Assembly: GCA_013360585.1 (NCBI GenBank) | Contig: JABWBH010000022.1 | Span: 22,209 to 86,208 of the forward strand | Length of the DNA stretch: 64,000 nucleotides | Source: Phycisphaerae bacterium | Lineage (GTDB): Bacteria > Planctomycetota > Phycisphaerae > UBA1845 | Direction: 5' to 3' | Part shown: piece after piece, positions 27,806-37,227 of the stretch | How the letters are laid out: every line of letters begins with the position of its first letter | Numbering within the stretch: the stretch's first letter is position 1 | The notes under the pieces: generated by a model | What the model was told of the DNA's origin: nothing | Seen by the model: only the letters and a program-made list of their open reading frames with translations | The model's database searches: none | Program-made: the position numbers and the translations under genes

Positions 27806-28260
27806 TCGCTGCCTTCAACCTTGATCGTCCGCGCCGTCGCGGACCGCGACTTGGGCAGCACGATCTCGAGCACGCCCTTGCGGCATGAGGCTGTGATCCG
27901 GTCAGGCTCGATCTTGTGCGGGATCGGCAGCGTCCGGGCGAACGCGCCGTAACGACGCTCGCTGACGAGTTTCTTTCCCGCCGCCGCCTCGCCGGAAGGC
28001 TCGGACTTGTTGCCGCTGATCGTCAGCAACCCCTCCGCGTAGGACACATCCACCGCGCCGATGTCGACGCCGGGAACTTCCGCCGTGACCACGACGCGCT
28101 CCGCCTCGTCGCGCACCTCGACGTAAGGGATCCAGTCGCTTTCGCTGAAAGGGTTGACCCGCGCACCGGCCGCCCAGAGACGCTGGAACATCCGCTGCAT
28201 CTCGTCCTGAATGTCCGTCATGTTCAGATGAATCTCTTTGCCGAAGGGATTGAAAGGCAT
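27802..28260 (-). CDS. Small heat-shock protein, Hsp20 family
   Basis: The 152-residue protein has the alpha-crystallin domain (DWIPYVEVRDEAERVVVTAEVPGVD through GVLEIVLPKS) and the A-x-x-x-x-G-V-L signature near its end. It would hold unfolded proteins in the cytoplasm until refolding. The N-terminal arm (MPFNPFGKEIHLNMTDIQDEMQRMF) is short and helical. The stop overlaps the next start by 4 bp. No CIRCE or ROSE-like element is evident in the 137 bp (28261-28397) between it and the YceH gene. Confidence 0.92.
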   Translation of the reverse strand: MPFNPFGKEIHLNMTDIQDEMQRMFQRLWAAGARVNPFSESDWIPYVEVRDEAERVVVTAEVPGVDIGAVDVSYAEGLLTISGNKSEPSGEAAAGKKLVSERRYGAFARTLPIPHKIEPDRITASCRKGVLEIVLPKSRSATARTIKVEGSE

Positions 28261-28397
28261 GATCGATCTCCCCGAAGCCCCGGCCGCTCCGCCTCAAACG
28301 CGTTGCAGAATCGTCCCGCGGGCGTCAACCCGCGCGGATTCCACGTGGAGTCAAGCGCCGCCGGGTCAAAGCCGGATCGTACATCCGCGCGTTGATT

Positions 28398-29057
28398 TTA
28401 GGTCTGAGACTCCAGCCGAGCAAGCCGCGCCTCCAGCGCCTCGATGCGGCGCTCGAGGTCGTCGAGACGCGGCGTGGACCCCGCGCCCTCAGGCGGCGAC
28501 GGCGACGCTTCAAGGTCGCTTCGCGCCGGCGACCGCGAGATCATCTCCGTGTCCACCGGTCCGCAGAGCAGATGTGCGTAGCGATCCTCGCGCTGACCGG
28601 CGCCGCGCGGAATCAGCGTCACCCGCGGAGGGTCGGCCTGCATCAGCTCGGAAAGGATTTCCGTGACCGCCGCCGCATCCGCCAGCAACGTCATCCGCGA
28701 TCCGCGCGCCCGAAGCTCGGCGACGGTCTGCGGACCGCGCAGCATCAGCTCCGCCATCACCGCCTGCTTGCTCCGGCTCCAGCGCAGCAGCTCCACGCAT
28801 TTGTGCTGATAACGGTTCGAGCGCGCCCCCGGCGACGGCGGTGCCTGATCGACCAGACCTTTGTTCCGAAGGAGGTTCAGCGCCCGGAAGACCTGCCCCT
28901 CGTCATACTCCACGACCGGATCCCGGTTGCTCTTCTGGTTGCACCCGGCCGTCATCGCGTTGATCGTCAGCGGATAGGCCTCCGGCGTCGTCAGGGACTT
29001 CTCGATCAGCACGCCCAGCAGGCGCGCTTCCTCGGCGGTCAGCGTCTGCATTGTCAT
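28398..29057 (-). CDS. YceH / DUF480 family protein
   Basis: A 219-residue protein matching YceH: EEARLLGVLIEKSLTTPEAYPLTINAMTAGCNQKSNRDPV is the hallmark N-terminal winged-helix segment, followed by FRALNLLRNKGLV and a second winged helix (ELMLRGPQTVAELRAR). The function of YceH is not established; the fold suggests DNA binding. A short C-terminal coiled coil (LDDLERRIEALEARLARLESQ) ends the protein. The ~290-bp divergent gap to 29352 should hold its promoter; I see no other feature there. Confidence 0.88.
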   Translation of the reverse strand: MTMQTLTAEEARLLGVLIEKSLTTPEAYPLTINAMTAGCNQKSNRDPVVEYDEGQVFRALNLLRNKGLVDQAPPSPGARSNRYQHKCVELLRWSRSKQAVMAELMLRGPQTVAELRARGSRMTLLADAAAVTEILSELMQADPPRVTLIPRGAGQREDRYAHLLCGPVDTEMISRSPARSDLEASPSPPEGAGSTPRLDDLERRIEALEARLARLESQT

Positions 29058-29351
29058 CCCCCTGTCGCGATCGGACGCCGCCTTCGCCGGGGCAGGCGCG
29101 GGCCGCGTTCTTCACCGGCCCCCTTGTACCCCCGCACCGTGCCGGTTTCCACCACGCCATCGCACGAGGGCCCGACCCGCCGCCCCACCCGCAGAGGATG
29201 CGCTTCAGGCGGCGCGATGGGGAGGACGATGAATCCGGGGAGTCGGCGCGCTCGCCCGTGGGGCGGGGACGCAGCCGCCGAGGTTAACCGGACACTTGCC
29301 GCGGCGTAGCATGATCCCGATGCATGCCGAGAGGGGAGGGGACGGGCCGCA

Positions 29352-30239
29352 ATGATGCAACCCGACGTTCACGCCCGCGCGCCGCGCCGTCGCGCTGCGA
29401 TCCGCGCCGGCGCCTTCGTCAGCTTGGCGGCGATCGTCGCCGGAACCCTGCTGCCCGCCGGGTGCGACGCCGTGATCGAGCGTCCGCAGCCGAGGCTCTT
29501 TTACTTCCCGCTGTCGATCGGCGATCGCGACATCGGCCCCGCTTTTCTCGATACCGGCGGCGAGTTCGAGGTTCTGCTCAGCGAACCCTTCGGGTTGCCG
29601 ATCCAGGGCGAGCTGGAAGTCCTCGCGTTCGGCGGACGCGAGCACGTTTCCGTCACCGGGCCTTTCGATTACACCGTCGCGGGTCTGACGATGCGGGGGA
29701 CGGGGGCGATCGTCGGACTGTCCGCCTGTGTCTGCAACGGCGTCGGACTGGGGTTCCTTCAGAAAGCAAAAAAAGTCGTTCATCTGGATTTCACGACCGG
29801 CGACGCCGCGCTGACCGATGAGGTTCCCGCCGACGCCTTCGGGTTGTCCTCCGCCCGCCCCGAGGGGCTGCTCCGGGATTTCTCCGGCTCCTTCATCGAA
29901 GTCGAAGTCTCGGACGGCGACCGCGCCGCCGTCCTTCACGCCCTCCTCGACACCGGATCGACGCGCACGGTGATGCGCGCGGGGATCGTCCCGCCGCAGC
30001 CATCGCGCGGCGCAGATCTCGTGGTGGTCACGATCGGACATCCCGTGCTGGGCGTCGCCCGCGTCTACGCCTCGACCTACGACACCGAGGGGCTGCCCGA
30101 CATGATCATCGGCACGGACCTGATGGGCGCCTGGGCGGACACCTGGTGCTTCGACTACCGCGACGACGCCCGCACCGTCTGGGTCGCGGACCTGGCGGAA
30201 ACGGGCGGAACCGCGACGGCGGACACGGCTTCGCAATAA
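29352..30239 (+). CDS. Lipoprotein with two retropepsin-like lobes
   Basis: A 295-residue predicted lipoprotein: the signal (LAAIVAGTLLPAGC) ends in a lipobox at Cys38. Residues 60-160 form one aspartyl-protease-like lobe (AFLDTGGEFEVLL, ending GLGFLQKAKKVVHLDF). Residues 180-285 form a second (ALLDTGSTRTVM, ending IIGTDLMGAWADTWCFDY). Each lobe carries its own DTG and an I/L-G-x-D/F-L motif, so this is a single-chain tandem of clan AA domains. It could be an active protease or a scaffold outside the cell. GGGAGGGGA lies ahead of the start. It faces the HAF-like gene. Confidence 0.7.
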   Translation: MMQPDVHARAPRRRAAIRAGAFVSLAAIVAGTLLPAGCDAVIERPQPRLFYFPLSIGDRDIGPAFLDTGGEFEVLLSEPFGLPIQGELEVLAFGGREHVSVTGPFDYTVAGLTMRGTGAIVGLSACVCNGVGLGFLQKAKKVVHLDFTTGDAALTDEVPADAFGLSSARPEGLLRDFSGSFIEVEVSDGDRAAVLHALLDTGSTRTVMRAGIVPPQPSRGADLVVVTIGHPVLGVARVYASTYDTEGLPDMIIGTDLMGAWADTWCFDYRDDARTVWVADLAETGGTATADTASQ

Positions 30240-30269
30240 CCGAAAAAGCGACGGGCCTCGCTCCCGCCG

Positions 30270-31355
30270 TCACGGTCGTCCCGCCGGTCCGATCACCTTG
30301 CGCAGGCGCGCGGTCCAGAGCACGGCCTCGGCGCGCCCTTCGGGGGAGCGGGCGGCGCCGGTGACGTAGACGCGCCCTTTGTGAACGCTGATGCCTTTCG
30401 CGTTCGAGCGCGACCAGCCCGGACCCAGGACGGTCTCGAGGTTGACGTAGCTCGCCGGATCATCGCCGAACCAGACCCCGGCCTCGGCGTTGCCGGTGAA
30501 GTTGGCGTAGCCGCAGTGGAGGTCGCCCGTGGTGGCTTGGAGCCGCCCGCCGCGCGCGCCCGGCGGCGTGAGGTTGACATAGGATTCCGGCGACCCGCGC
30601 CACAGGGCGGGAAACTCCCCGCTGAAGAACCGCGCCCGCCCGACCTGCACGTGCGTGCCGTCCTTCGCCACGCCCATTCCCAGGATCGCTGACTCCAGAC
30701 ATCCTTCAGGGTTCATGTCCACGAAGCTTTCCGCGCTGCCGTTCCACAACGCGGCATGAAGCCCGCCGCCCTCCTCAGTGGTATCGACGCTCCCGCCTTG
30801 ATACGTGCCGTCCGTGGCGTACGCGGTTGAGTGCCTGGCCCACGTCGGGTGCAGGTCCACGAAACTCTCCGGCGTACCGAACCACAAGGCTGCGTGCGGT
30901 AAACCGGTTGCCAGAAACGACGCGTACCCGACTTGCTGATCCCCGTTCGATGCATATGCTGCTGGGGCTGAGTAATCCGGCCCGGGGTTCAGGCTGATAT
31001 AGGTCTTCGGTTGGCCAGTCCAGAGGATGGCGTGGGTGCTGTTGAGCGTCGACGAGAGGTACCCAACCTGGAACACCCCGTCAGTTCCGTAAACCTTTCC
31101 CGAGTTCCACCCTTCAGGGAGCAGATCGACAAAGTCGTTCCGCCTGGCGTTCCACACGACCGGATGCGCGTAGTAGATGAACTCCCCGAAGACCAGGATG
31201 TAGCCGCCCTGCCGGCGTTCCGAAGCGGCGTACGCCTGGGACTCCGTAATCCCCTCCGGGTTCAGCGACTCCCCCCGCCACTGGGCGAAGGCGGGGAACG
31301 TGCCCAGGACGAGGTTTGCTACCGCCGCACCAGGGACGACGGATCTGAGAAGCAT
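30270..31355 (-). CDS. Secreted HAF-like repeat protein
   Basis: ATG 31355 is chosen: AAGGAG lies ~9 nt upstream, and MLLRSVVPGAAVANLVLGTFPAFA is a signal peptide. The body is seven to eight imperfect ~45-residue repeats around the pattern AYATDGTYQGG..HAALWNGSAESFVDLxP, similar to the extracellular HAF repeats that build beta-propellers. A binding or structural surface role is likely. The longer frame from 31532 would run into the divergent dockerin gene and has no ribosome binding site. Only 113 bp separate the two divergent starts. Confidence 0.7.
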   Translation of the reverse strand: MLLRSVVPGAAVANLVLGTFPAFAQWRGESLNPEGITESQAYAASERRQGGYILVFGEFIYYAHPVVWNARRNDFVDLLPEGWNSGKVYGTDGVFQVGYLSSTLNSTHAILWTGQPKTYISLNPGPDYSAPAAYASNGDQQVGYASFLATGLPHAALWFGTPESFVDLHPTWARHSTAYATDGTYQGGSVDTTEEGGGLHAALWNGSAESFVDMNPEGCLESAILGMGVAKDGTHVQVGRARFFSGEFPALWRGSPESYVNLTPPGARGGRLQATTGDLHCGYANFTGNAEAGVWFGDDPASYVNLETVLGPGWSRSNAKGISVHKGRVYVTGAARSPEGRAEAVLWTARLRKVIGPAGRP

Positions 31356-31468
31356 GGCAGAAACTCCTTGCACGTAACGGCCAGCGGGCTTATTATACCC
31401 AGCAAGGAGCAGGTTCGCCAATCGTGGCGTCGGATGCGCCTTCTGATGCCGCTTCATGGAGAACGCCC

Positions 31469-33142
31469 ATGTCCGTTTTGACCCGTCTTTTCGGTATGTT
31501 TTCGCCCCTTTCTTTGTTTTCAGTCGCCGCATTGGGCCAGTCCTACGCGGTGATCGGACCCGCGCGGCAGGTGAATCCGTCTGGATCCACCTGGCGCGAG
31601 TGCAGCGTCGCCGCGCGTTTCGGAAATCCTCAGGAAGTCGTCGCCGCCGCCAATGACATCCCCTCCGGGAGGACGGCTTACGGCGTAACGCTCAACGGCG
31701 GCTTGTCGTTCGTCAACGGGCAGATCCCCTCCTTCGGGCTGGATCCGTGGGTCGCGGCCGACCCGGTGACCGACGCGATCTGGATCACCGCCCTCGGCAC
31801 GGGGCAGCAACCCTGCCAGGGCGGTTGTGTCGCCGTCGCCTGGAAGGCCCCCGGGGCGACGACGTTCAACCTGGGCTGCACGGTCTTTGACACCGGCGCT
31901 TCGCCGCTCGGTCTGCCGGACAAGCCCGCGATCGGCATCGGCCCCAACGGCCAACACCATGTGGCGCTTCTGGCCAGCCGCTATCAGGGCGGTCCCGATC
32001 ACGCCATGTGGAGCTCACGCGGAAACCCACCCGGTATTTGTCCGTGGGTGACGGATCGGGTGCAGCCGTTCGATAACCACAGCGGTCCGGAGTGGGAAGG
32101 CTGGGGATCGATCCCGGTCATTCTGTCCACGGGCCGGATCGTCGTGGTGACGCGCGACGAGAAGAAGTCCGGACAACAATACCAGTGGGAGTACAACGGC
32201 GGGCTGCCGCACGTCGCCTACGCCGACGCGCCCAACCCGGACTTGGACTGGAAGCCGGATGATGAAGTGCCAATCCTGGTAGCCGAAGGGGCGGCCATTC
32301 AGCCGACGCAGATTCAGGTAGGCGATTCCGGCAACTTCCGCGGGGATTCGCCGTACGCCATTGATCGTCGGCAGTGCGCGCCGGCCATCGCCGTCGATCC
32401 GGACAACGATGACATCTACGTGGCCTTCTACGCCCGCCATGTCCCGGGATCGTTTCAGGATAATCTCAATACGGACATTTACATCTCTCGTGGCTTTGAC
32501 ACCGGCGGCAGCCTGGTTTTCCCAGGATTACCGGGGGATCCAAACCTCCTCCACCTCATCGACGAACTCCTCACCGGTCAGCCGGGCGGCGTGAAGGGTC
32601 CGGACCAGGTGATGCCGTCGATCGTGGTGGATGCGTGCGGCGGGGTCAACCTTGTGTTTTATGACAACCGCCACGACCCTGACCTCGCCGACGACGTGCA
32701 TTGGATGGATCTGTATTACGTGCGCATCACGGGCTACGGCACGCCGCAGCAGGCGATCCAGCAGGAGCGCCTCACGCCCGCGTCCTTCCGGCTGAACGAT
32801 CTCCCCGGTCTGTTCCTCGGTGATTACCACAACATGGTCGCCGCCTCGCCCGGCATGACCAGCCCCACGCCGCTGGTCTACCCCGCGTATATCGCCCTGG
32901 CCCAGGACGAGCAGGGTAACTGGACGCGGCAGAACTGTTATTTGCGCAAGATCACCATCTATTGCTCCGGCGACCTGAACCTCAACGGCGAGCTGGACGA
33001 CGAGGACGTGCGGCTCTTTGACGCCGCGTTCGCCGAGAAGCGCTGCGAAGCCGATCTGACCGGCGATGACGTCGTGGATAACGCCGATGAGAAGCTCTTC
33101 CGGGAGATCCGCGCCAGGGGCTGCAACAGCCGAGGTCGATAG
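31469..33142 (+). CDS. Secreted sialidase-like propeller protein with dockerin tail
   Basis: ATG 31469 gives a signal peptide (MSVLTRLFGMFSPLSLFSVAALG). The 557-residue product then has sialidase/BNR-like strands (VAAANDIPSGRTAYGVTLNGG; IPSFGLDPWVAADPVTDAIW) consistent with a six-bladed propeller, but no Asp-box is perfectly conserved. The last ~60 residues (GDLNLNGELDDEDVRLFDAA; ADLTGDDVVDNADEKLFREI) are a paired EF-hand dockerin type I domain as found on planctomycete secreted proteins. It may bind a cohesin-like partner or only calcium. The enzyme activity is unproven. Confidence 0.7.
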   Translation: MSVLTRLFGMFSPLSLFSVAALGQSYAVIGPARQVNPSGSTWRECSVAARFGNPQEVVAAANDIPSGRTAYGVTLNGGLSFVNGQIPSFGLDPWVAADPVTDAIWITALGTGQQPCQGGCVAVAWKAPGATTFNLGCTVFDTGASPLGLPDKPAIGIGPNGQHHVALLASRYQGGPDHAMWSSRGNPPGICPWVTDRVQPFDNHSGPEWEGWGSIPVILSTGRIVVVTRDEKKSGQQYQWEYNGGLPHVAYADAPNPDLDWKPDDEVPILVAEGAAIQPTQIQVGDSGNFRGDSPYAIDRRQCAPAIAVDPDNDDIYVAFYARHVPGSFQDNLNTDIYISRGFDTGGSLVFPGLPGDPNLLHLIDELLTGQPGGVKGPDQVMPSIVVDACGGVNLVFYDNRHDPDLADDVHWMDLYYVRITGYGTPQQAIQQERLTPASFRLNDLPGLFLGDYHNMVAASPGMTSPTPLVYPAYIALAQDEQGNWTRQNCYLRKITIYCSGDLNLNGELDDEDVRLFDAAFAEKRCEADLTGDDVVDNADEKLFREIRARGCNSRGR

Positions 33143-33328
33143 ACGACGCTCTTCGATCGAAGGAAGCCACACCAGGTCCGCCGCGTCGTGTCTCGCCTTG
33201 CACTTCGCCCCCGGCGCCGCGCGAGGCGTCACCTTCGAGAAAGCGGATTCTTCGTTATCTCTCCGCGAGGGTCTTGCCCCTCTGTTCGGTTTGACATTGG
33301 AGCGCGCGACCTGCAAGCTTCCGCCGAT

Positions 33329-34777
33329 ATGCACGACCCTCAAGGCTCGACGCCCGCCGCCTCGATCGCTCCTGGGGACGACGGTGCGGCGCGGGCGGGC
33401 GACGCTCCCGTGCATCCGTCCTTTGGGCAGGCGCTGCTCTTCTGGCTGAAGCTCGGGTTCATCAGCTTCGGCGGACCGACCGGGCAGATCGCGGTCATGC
33501 ACGAGGAGCTGGTCGAGCGCCGGCGTTGGATCAGCGAGTCCCGCTTCCTGCACGCCCTGAACTTCTGCATGTTGCTGCCCGGTCCGGAGGCGCAGCAGCT
33601 TGCGACTTACATCGGCTGGCTGCTGCATCGCACCTGGGGCGGGATCGTGGCGGGCGTGCTCTTTGTCCTGCCGGGCGCCGCGCTGTTGTGGCTGCTTTCG
33701 TACGTTTACGTCACGTTCGGAAACGTCGGCTGGGTCGAGTCCGTGTTTTACGGCCTGAAGCCCGCGGTGATCGCCGTGGTGGCGATGGCGGTGTGGCGCA
33801 TCGGGAGCAAGGCGCTGAAGAACGAGGTGATGTGGGTGCTGGCGGGGCTGGCGTTTATCTCGATCTACGTTTTCAAGGCGCCCTTCCCGGCGATCGTCCT
33901 CGGCGCGGGCGTGATCGGCCTGCTGGGGGCGCGCGCCCGCCCGGAGAAGTTCGTCGTCCTTCGCGGGCACGGAGCGTCGCAGTCCGCCGGCGAGGCGACG
34001 CCGCACCCGCGCGCCGTGATCGACGATGACACGGCGCTTCCCGAATTCGCGACGGCCTCGGTCGGCCGGGCGCTGCGCGTCATGCTCGTCTGCGGCGCGA
34101 TCTGGTGGGCGCCCGTGCTGGTCGCGGCGGCGTTCGGCGGACGCGAGCACGTGCTGGTCCGCGAAGGCGTCTTCTTCAGCAAGGCCGCGATGGTCACCTT
34201 CGGCGGAGCGTACGCCGTCCTGCCCTACGTCGCGCAGCACGCGGTGGAGCGCGAGGGGTGGCTGACCGCCGCGCAGATGCTCGACGGTCTGGGGCTGGCG
34301 GAGACGACGCCCGGACCGCTCATTCTGGTCGTGCAGTGGGTCGGGTTCCTCGGCGGCTGGCATGGCGGTGGCGGCGGGGACGCGGACGGGTCGTCGCACG
34401 CCGGCGGGGCGATGATCTCCGGCGGCGCGTCGCCGCTGACGATGGCGACGCTGGGCGCGGCGATCACCACGTGGACGACGTTCGCACCGTGCTTTCTCTG
34501 GATTCTCCTCGGCGCGCCCTACATCGAGCGCCTGCGCCGTCACGCGGCGCTGACCGCGGCGCTGTCTGCGATCACGGCGTCGGTCGTCGGCGTGGTGCTG
34601 AATCTGGCGGTGTGGTTCGCGTGGCAGGTGCTCTGGTCGAAGGAGCGCGGCGTGGACGGCGCGGCGCTGGTCATCGCCGTCGGGGCGTTCGTCGCGCTGG
34701 CGATGAAGCGGAACCTCATCCTCGTCATCCTCTGCGGCGGCGCGGCGGGGGCGCTGTGGCGTGCGCTGTCCGCCTGA
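33329..34777 (+). CDS. chrA: Chromate transporter, two-domain ChrA
   Basis: ATG 33329 begins [12 protein letters not shown]; upstream in-frame starts add an unlikely Arg-rich leader. The 482-residue protein has two homologous CHR halves. The first has [21 protein letters not shown] and [15 protein letters not shown]; the second has [17 protein letters not shown] and [16 protein letters not shown]. ChrA exports chromate by proton exchange. The pair of domains with a central linker (REKF to HPRAVIDDD) is the long-chain type. The gene stands alone, with no chrB nearby. Its downstream end meets a gene remnant and a mobile element. Confidence 0.9.
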   Translation: MHDPQGSTPAASIAPGDDGAARAGDAPVHPSFGQALLFWLKLGFISFGGPTGQIAVMHEELVERRRWISESRFLHALNFCMLLPGPEAQQLATYIGWLLHRTWGGIVAGVLFVLPGAALLWLLSYVYVTFGNVGWVESVFYGLKPAVIAVVAMAVWRIGSKALKNEVMWVLAGLAFISIYVFKAPFPAIVLGAGVIGLLGARARPEKFVVLRGHGASQSAGEATPHPRAVIDDDTALPEFATASVGRALRVMLVCGAIWWAPVLVAAAFGGREHVLVREGVFFSKAAMVTFGGAYAVLPYVAQHAVEREGWLTAAQMLDGLGLAETTPGPLILVVQWVGFLGGWHGGGGGDADGSSHAGGAMISGGASPLTMATLGAAITTWTTFAPCFLWILLGAPYIERLRRHAALTAALSAITASVVGVVLNLAVWFAWQVLWSKERGVDGAALVIAVGAFVALAMKRNLILVILCGGAAGALWRALSA

Positions 34778-34990
34778 GCCGCCGGGGCATCGTGCGGTCC
34801 GTACCGGGAAGATCCGCATTCCGGGACCATCTGGGTGATCCGGTCGAAGGGTGTAACGCAACTGGCTTCGGAGCGCAAGGATCTGCTCGTCTTGGGACTG
34901 ACTGAACAGCCGCGAGAGGAGCTGAAAGGCTTCCTCGACGAACTCAAGCCGCGGTTTCCAATCGGATCAAGGCGGCATCAGCAGGACTAA
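34778..34990 (+). pseudogene. Possible gene remnant cut by the inverted-repeat element
   Basis: The frame from 34778 is open for 70 codons with protein-like composition (TIWVIRSKGVTQLASERKDL then EQPREELKGFLDELKPRFP) but has no good start; GTG 34835 is the only candidate. The TAA at 34988 is supplied by the left end of the element. I do not recognise the family. It may be the tail of a gene lost to rearrangement. Confidence 0.3.
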
Positions 34991-35090
34991 ATCGTCATTC
35001 TCGACTCCGCGGCGCGCCACGAAACGAGCGTTCGCGCGAGCTGAAGCCTGCGGCTCGGATGGCGCTCCACATTCGTGAATAATGATTTAG
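34987..35090. mobile_element. 104-bp MITE-like element, copy 2 (truncates RDD gene)
   Basis: The element has 14-bp terminal inverted repeats, CTAAATCGTCATTC at 34987-35000 and GAATAATGATTTAG at 35077-35090 (12 of 14 match). Its 98 inner bases match copy 1 at 3952-4049 with 6 differences. It codes for nothing plausible. If the outer TA of each end is counted as target duplication, it would fit insertion at a TA site as in IS630/Tc1 elements. It lies in the 3' part of the RDD gene. Confidence 0.75.
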
Positions 35091-35594
35091 GTTCCGCTTC
35101 AGCGACGCGCCGAACGAGATCGGCGTCAGATCCCGGCAATACACGACGCGCAGCCCGAACGCCGCCTTGCCCGGCGACTGACCGCGGAATCCATCCTTGC
35201 ACAGCAGGCTCAGCAGGAAGAAAAACGGGATCAGCAGATTCAGCGAACCCGGCGCGCCGGGTTGTGCGGTGACGTTCATCAGCGGGAGCGGCCAGCAGGG
35301 CGTCGCGGCGACGACGCACGGCGACAGGACCAGCTCCGTCAGGTCGGACGCCATCAAGGCCCCCGTCCACGCCCTGAGTATCAGGCCCACCGCCGTCCAG
35401 AAAACCCCCAGCGCGATCATGTCGATCAGGTACGCCATCCAGCGCCGCTCGATGAACCGCTCCGAGCACGAGGCGCAGACGTAGCCGGTGTAGAATTTGA
35501 CCCACTTGGAATGCTTGCGCACCTGCCCGCACAACGGACAAGGCGGCGCGGGAGGCGTGGCGTCGGCGTCGATCGGCGGCGAGCCGGGGTTCAT
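34995..35594 (-). CDS. RDD-family membrane protein, C-terminally truncated
   Basis: ATG 35594 has AGGAG upstream. The protein has a zinc-ribbon-like N terminus (CPLCGQVRKHSKWVKFYTGYVCASC) and RDD membrane helices (RWMAYLIDMIALGVFWTAVG; SLNLLIPFFFLLSLLC), then GQSPGKAAFGLRVV and the start of SLKRNL. Here RDD proteins normally continue with a last helix. Instead the frame runs into the inverted-repeat element, adding ~30 foreign residues (NHYSRMWSAIRAAGFSSRER...) and a TGA. The gene is probably non-functional or impaired. Function of RDD proteins is unclear; some move solutes. Confidence 0.7.
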   Translation of the reverse strand: MNPGSPPIDADATPPAPPCPLCGQVRKHSKWVKFYTGYVCASCSERFIERRWMAYLIDMIALGVFWTAVGLILRAWTGALMASDLTELVLSPCVVAATPCWPLPLMNVTAQPGAPGSLNLLIPFFFLLSLLCKDGFRGQSPGKAAFGLRVVYCRDLTPISFGASLKRNLNHYSRMWSAIRAAGFSSRERSFRGAPRSRE

Positions 35595-36096
35595 GACCTT
35601 CTCCTGCGGATCATCGGGCGTCAGGCTGTAACCGACCTTGCGCAGGTTTTCAACGGACCCGGCGGCGGCGAACGCGCCGCCCTCCGGACCCGGCATCGCG
35701 CCTGGCGGAGGCGCGGTTTCAAAAGCGAGCCGCGCCCGTAAGGGAGCGCTCTTCTGAGTCTCCTTCGGAATTCGGTGCTCGGTGCTTTGGGTGCGAGGAA
35801 TCGCGCTGCCTCATGGCGCGTGGCGACTCCTTTCTTGCGCACTGATATTGCAAGCGGCGTGAGTGAATCCGAACGCTTCCCTCGTCCGTATTGGTTCATG
35901 CCGGGCCGCGGCGGGAAAGACCCTTGCGCGAGGCGCGGCAGGATGGGTGATCGCGCCCGCGAGGGGCGAGCGTGATGGACGGGTTGTTCAAACTCCCGCG
36001 GTCCGAGCGGGGAACTCGCATCCCGACGGGGGCGGGTCGGCTCAGCCGCGGCGTCCGAAGTGTAGACGATTCAGGTGCTTTTCGGAGGGTTTTTCA
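35595..36096. other. Intergenic region, 502 bp
   Basis: Divergent promoter region between the RDD and DUF4394 genes. At 35727-35738 it contains GAGCCGCGCCCG, the first 12 bases of the dispersed repeat found at 36921 and 42698. No gene or RNA could be supported. Confidence 0.6.
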
Positions 36097-36903
36097 ATGA
36101 GACGTGCGGGTTTCCCTGGGCTTTCGGTTCTGGCGGCGATGACCGCGGCGGCGAGCGCGGCGGCGCCTAATATTCAGATGTTCGGGCTTACGTCCGACCA
36201 GCGGTTGATCGCGTTCGAGACGCGCGCGACGCGCGACGCGTTCGGCGTCGGGACGATCAGCGGTCTGGACACGGATACGCGGATCGTCGGTATCGACTTC
36301 CGTCCGGCGACCGGCGAGCTTTACGGGCTGGGCGACGCGGGCGGCGTCTACCTCCTCAACACGTCGAACGCGGCGGCGACGCTGAAGTCGCGCCTGACCG
36401 TCGCGCTGGAGGGGACGGCCTTCGGCGTGGACTTCAACCCGACGGTGGACCGGTTCCGCATTGTCAGCAACACCGGTCAGAACCTCCGCGTCAACGTGGA
36501 CACCGGCGCCACCATCGTGGATCTGCCGCTTGTGTACACGACGACGGCGACCGGCGTCGCCGGGGCCGCGTACACCAACAATGATGCGGATCCCAACACC
36601 GGTACGACGCTCTTCGACCTCGACACCGACCTCGACCAGATCGTCATCCAGGCGCCGCCGAACAACGGCAACCTCAACGCCGTCGGCAAGTTGCGGCAGG
36701 ATACCTCCGCGGACGCGGGCTTCGATATTTACACGCAGATCCGCAACGGCGAGACGACCGGCAACTTCGGCTTCGCGGTGCTCACCGTGGACGGTCGGTC
36801 GCGCCTGTATGAGATCAACCTGCTCACCGGCGCCGCCCGCAAGGCCGGTTCGTTCAACCGCGAGTTCCAGGTGATCGATGTGGCGGCGCCGACGAACCCG
36901 TAA
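36097..36903 (+). CDS. Secreted DUF4394 protein
   Basis: ATG 36097 has CGGAGGG 7 nt ahead and a signal peptide (MRRAGFPGLSVLAAMTAAASA). The 268-residue protein matches DUF4394: MFGLTSDQRLIAFETRA, ATGELYGLGDAGGVYLLNT, GTAFGVDFNPTVDRFRIVSNTGQNLRV and GFAVLTVDGRSRLYEINLLTG. These repeats form a beta-propeller-like body of unknown function, common in secreted proteins of many bacteria. The gene stands alone; a dispersed repeat and a hairpin follow it. Confidence 0.85.
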   Translation: MRRAGFPGLSVLAAMTAAASAAAPNIQMFGLTSDQRLIAFETRATRDAFGVGTISGLDTDTRIVGIDFRPATGELYGLGDAGGVYLLNTSNAAATLKSRLTVALEGTAFGVDFNPTVDRFRIVSNTGQNLRVNVDTGATIVDLPLVYTTTATGVAGAAYTNNDADPNTGTTLFDLDTDLDQIVIQAPPNNGNLNAVGKLRQDTSADAGFDIYTQIRNGETTGNFGFAVLTVDGRSRLYEINLLTGAARKAGSFNREFQVIDVAAPTNP

Positions 36904-36920
36904 GTCGGGGTCGTGGAATC

Positions 36921-36977
36921 GAGCCGCGCCCGCCTGTCCTTGACCTTGCGAAGCGCGGTCCGGAGTGAGGAAGCGTT
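36921..36977 (+). repeat. Dispersed intergenic repeat, copy A
   Basis: 57 bp starting GAGCCGCGCCCGCCTGTCCT. The first 24 bases are identical to those at 42698, the middle diverges, and AGGAAGCGTT closes both. A 12-base partial copy is at 35727. It is probably a planctomycete intergenic repeat family of unknown role. Confidence 0.7.
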
Positions 36978-37087
36978 CCTGATTCGCCCCGTCTGCGGAG
37001 GGTTCTGAAAACGCAATCGAACGCGGCGACAAACGCAGCGATAACGAACGCACAGGGAATGCCGGAACCTCCTGTTGGAAACGCGCC

Positions 37088-37125
37088 GGGTCGGCCGGGC
37101 CTCAATGCGAGGCGCGGCCGGCCCG
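37088..37125. terminator. GC-rich hairpin in convergent gap
   Basis: Imperfect ~16-bp stem (GGGTCG-GCCGGGCCTC / GAGGCGCGGC-CGGCCC) around a 5-nt loop. The loop-proximal arms resemble the hairpin at 2134. It lacks a T-run but could stop transcription from both sides. Confidence 0.45.
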
Positions 37126-37227
37126 CGCGGCGTTGTAGCGTCTTCGTTCTGAACCGAGGGTCGGGGGTCGCCGCCCGCTCGGCGGCGTAAGAAACGTCAC
37201 CATCTTCGTGCCGTGGTAGCTTACTCG

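Larger units (their letters stand above)
36904..37227. other. Intergenic region, 324 bp
   Basis: Convergent gap between the DUF4394 and ABC ATPase genes. It holds the dispersed repeat at 36921-36977 and the hairpin at 37088-37125. Nothing coding is evident. Confidence 0.6.
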
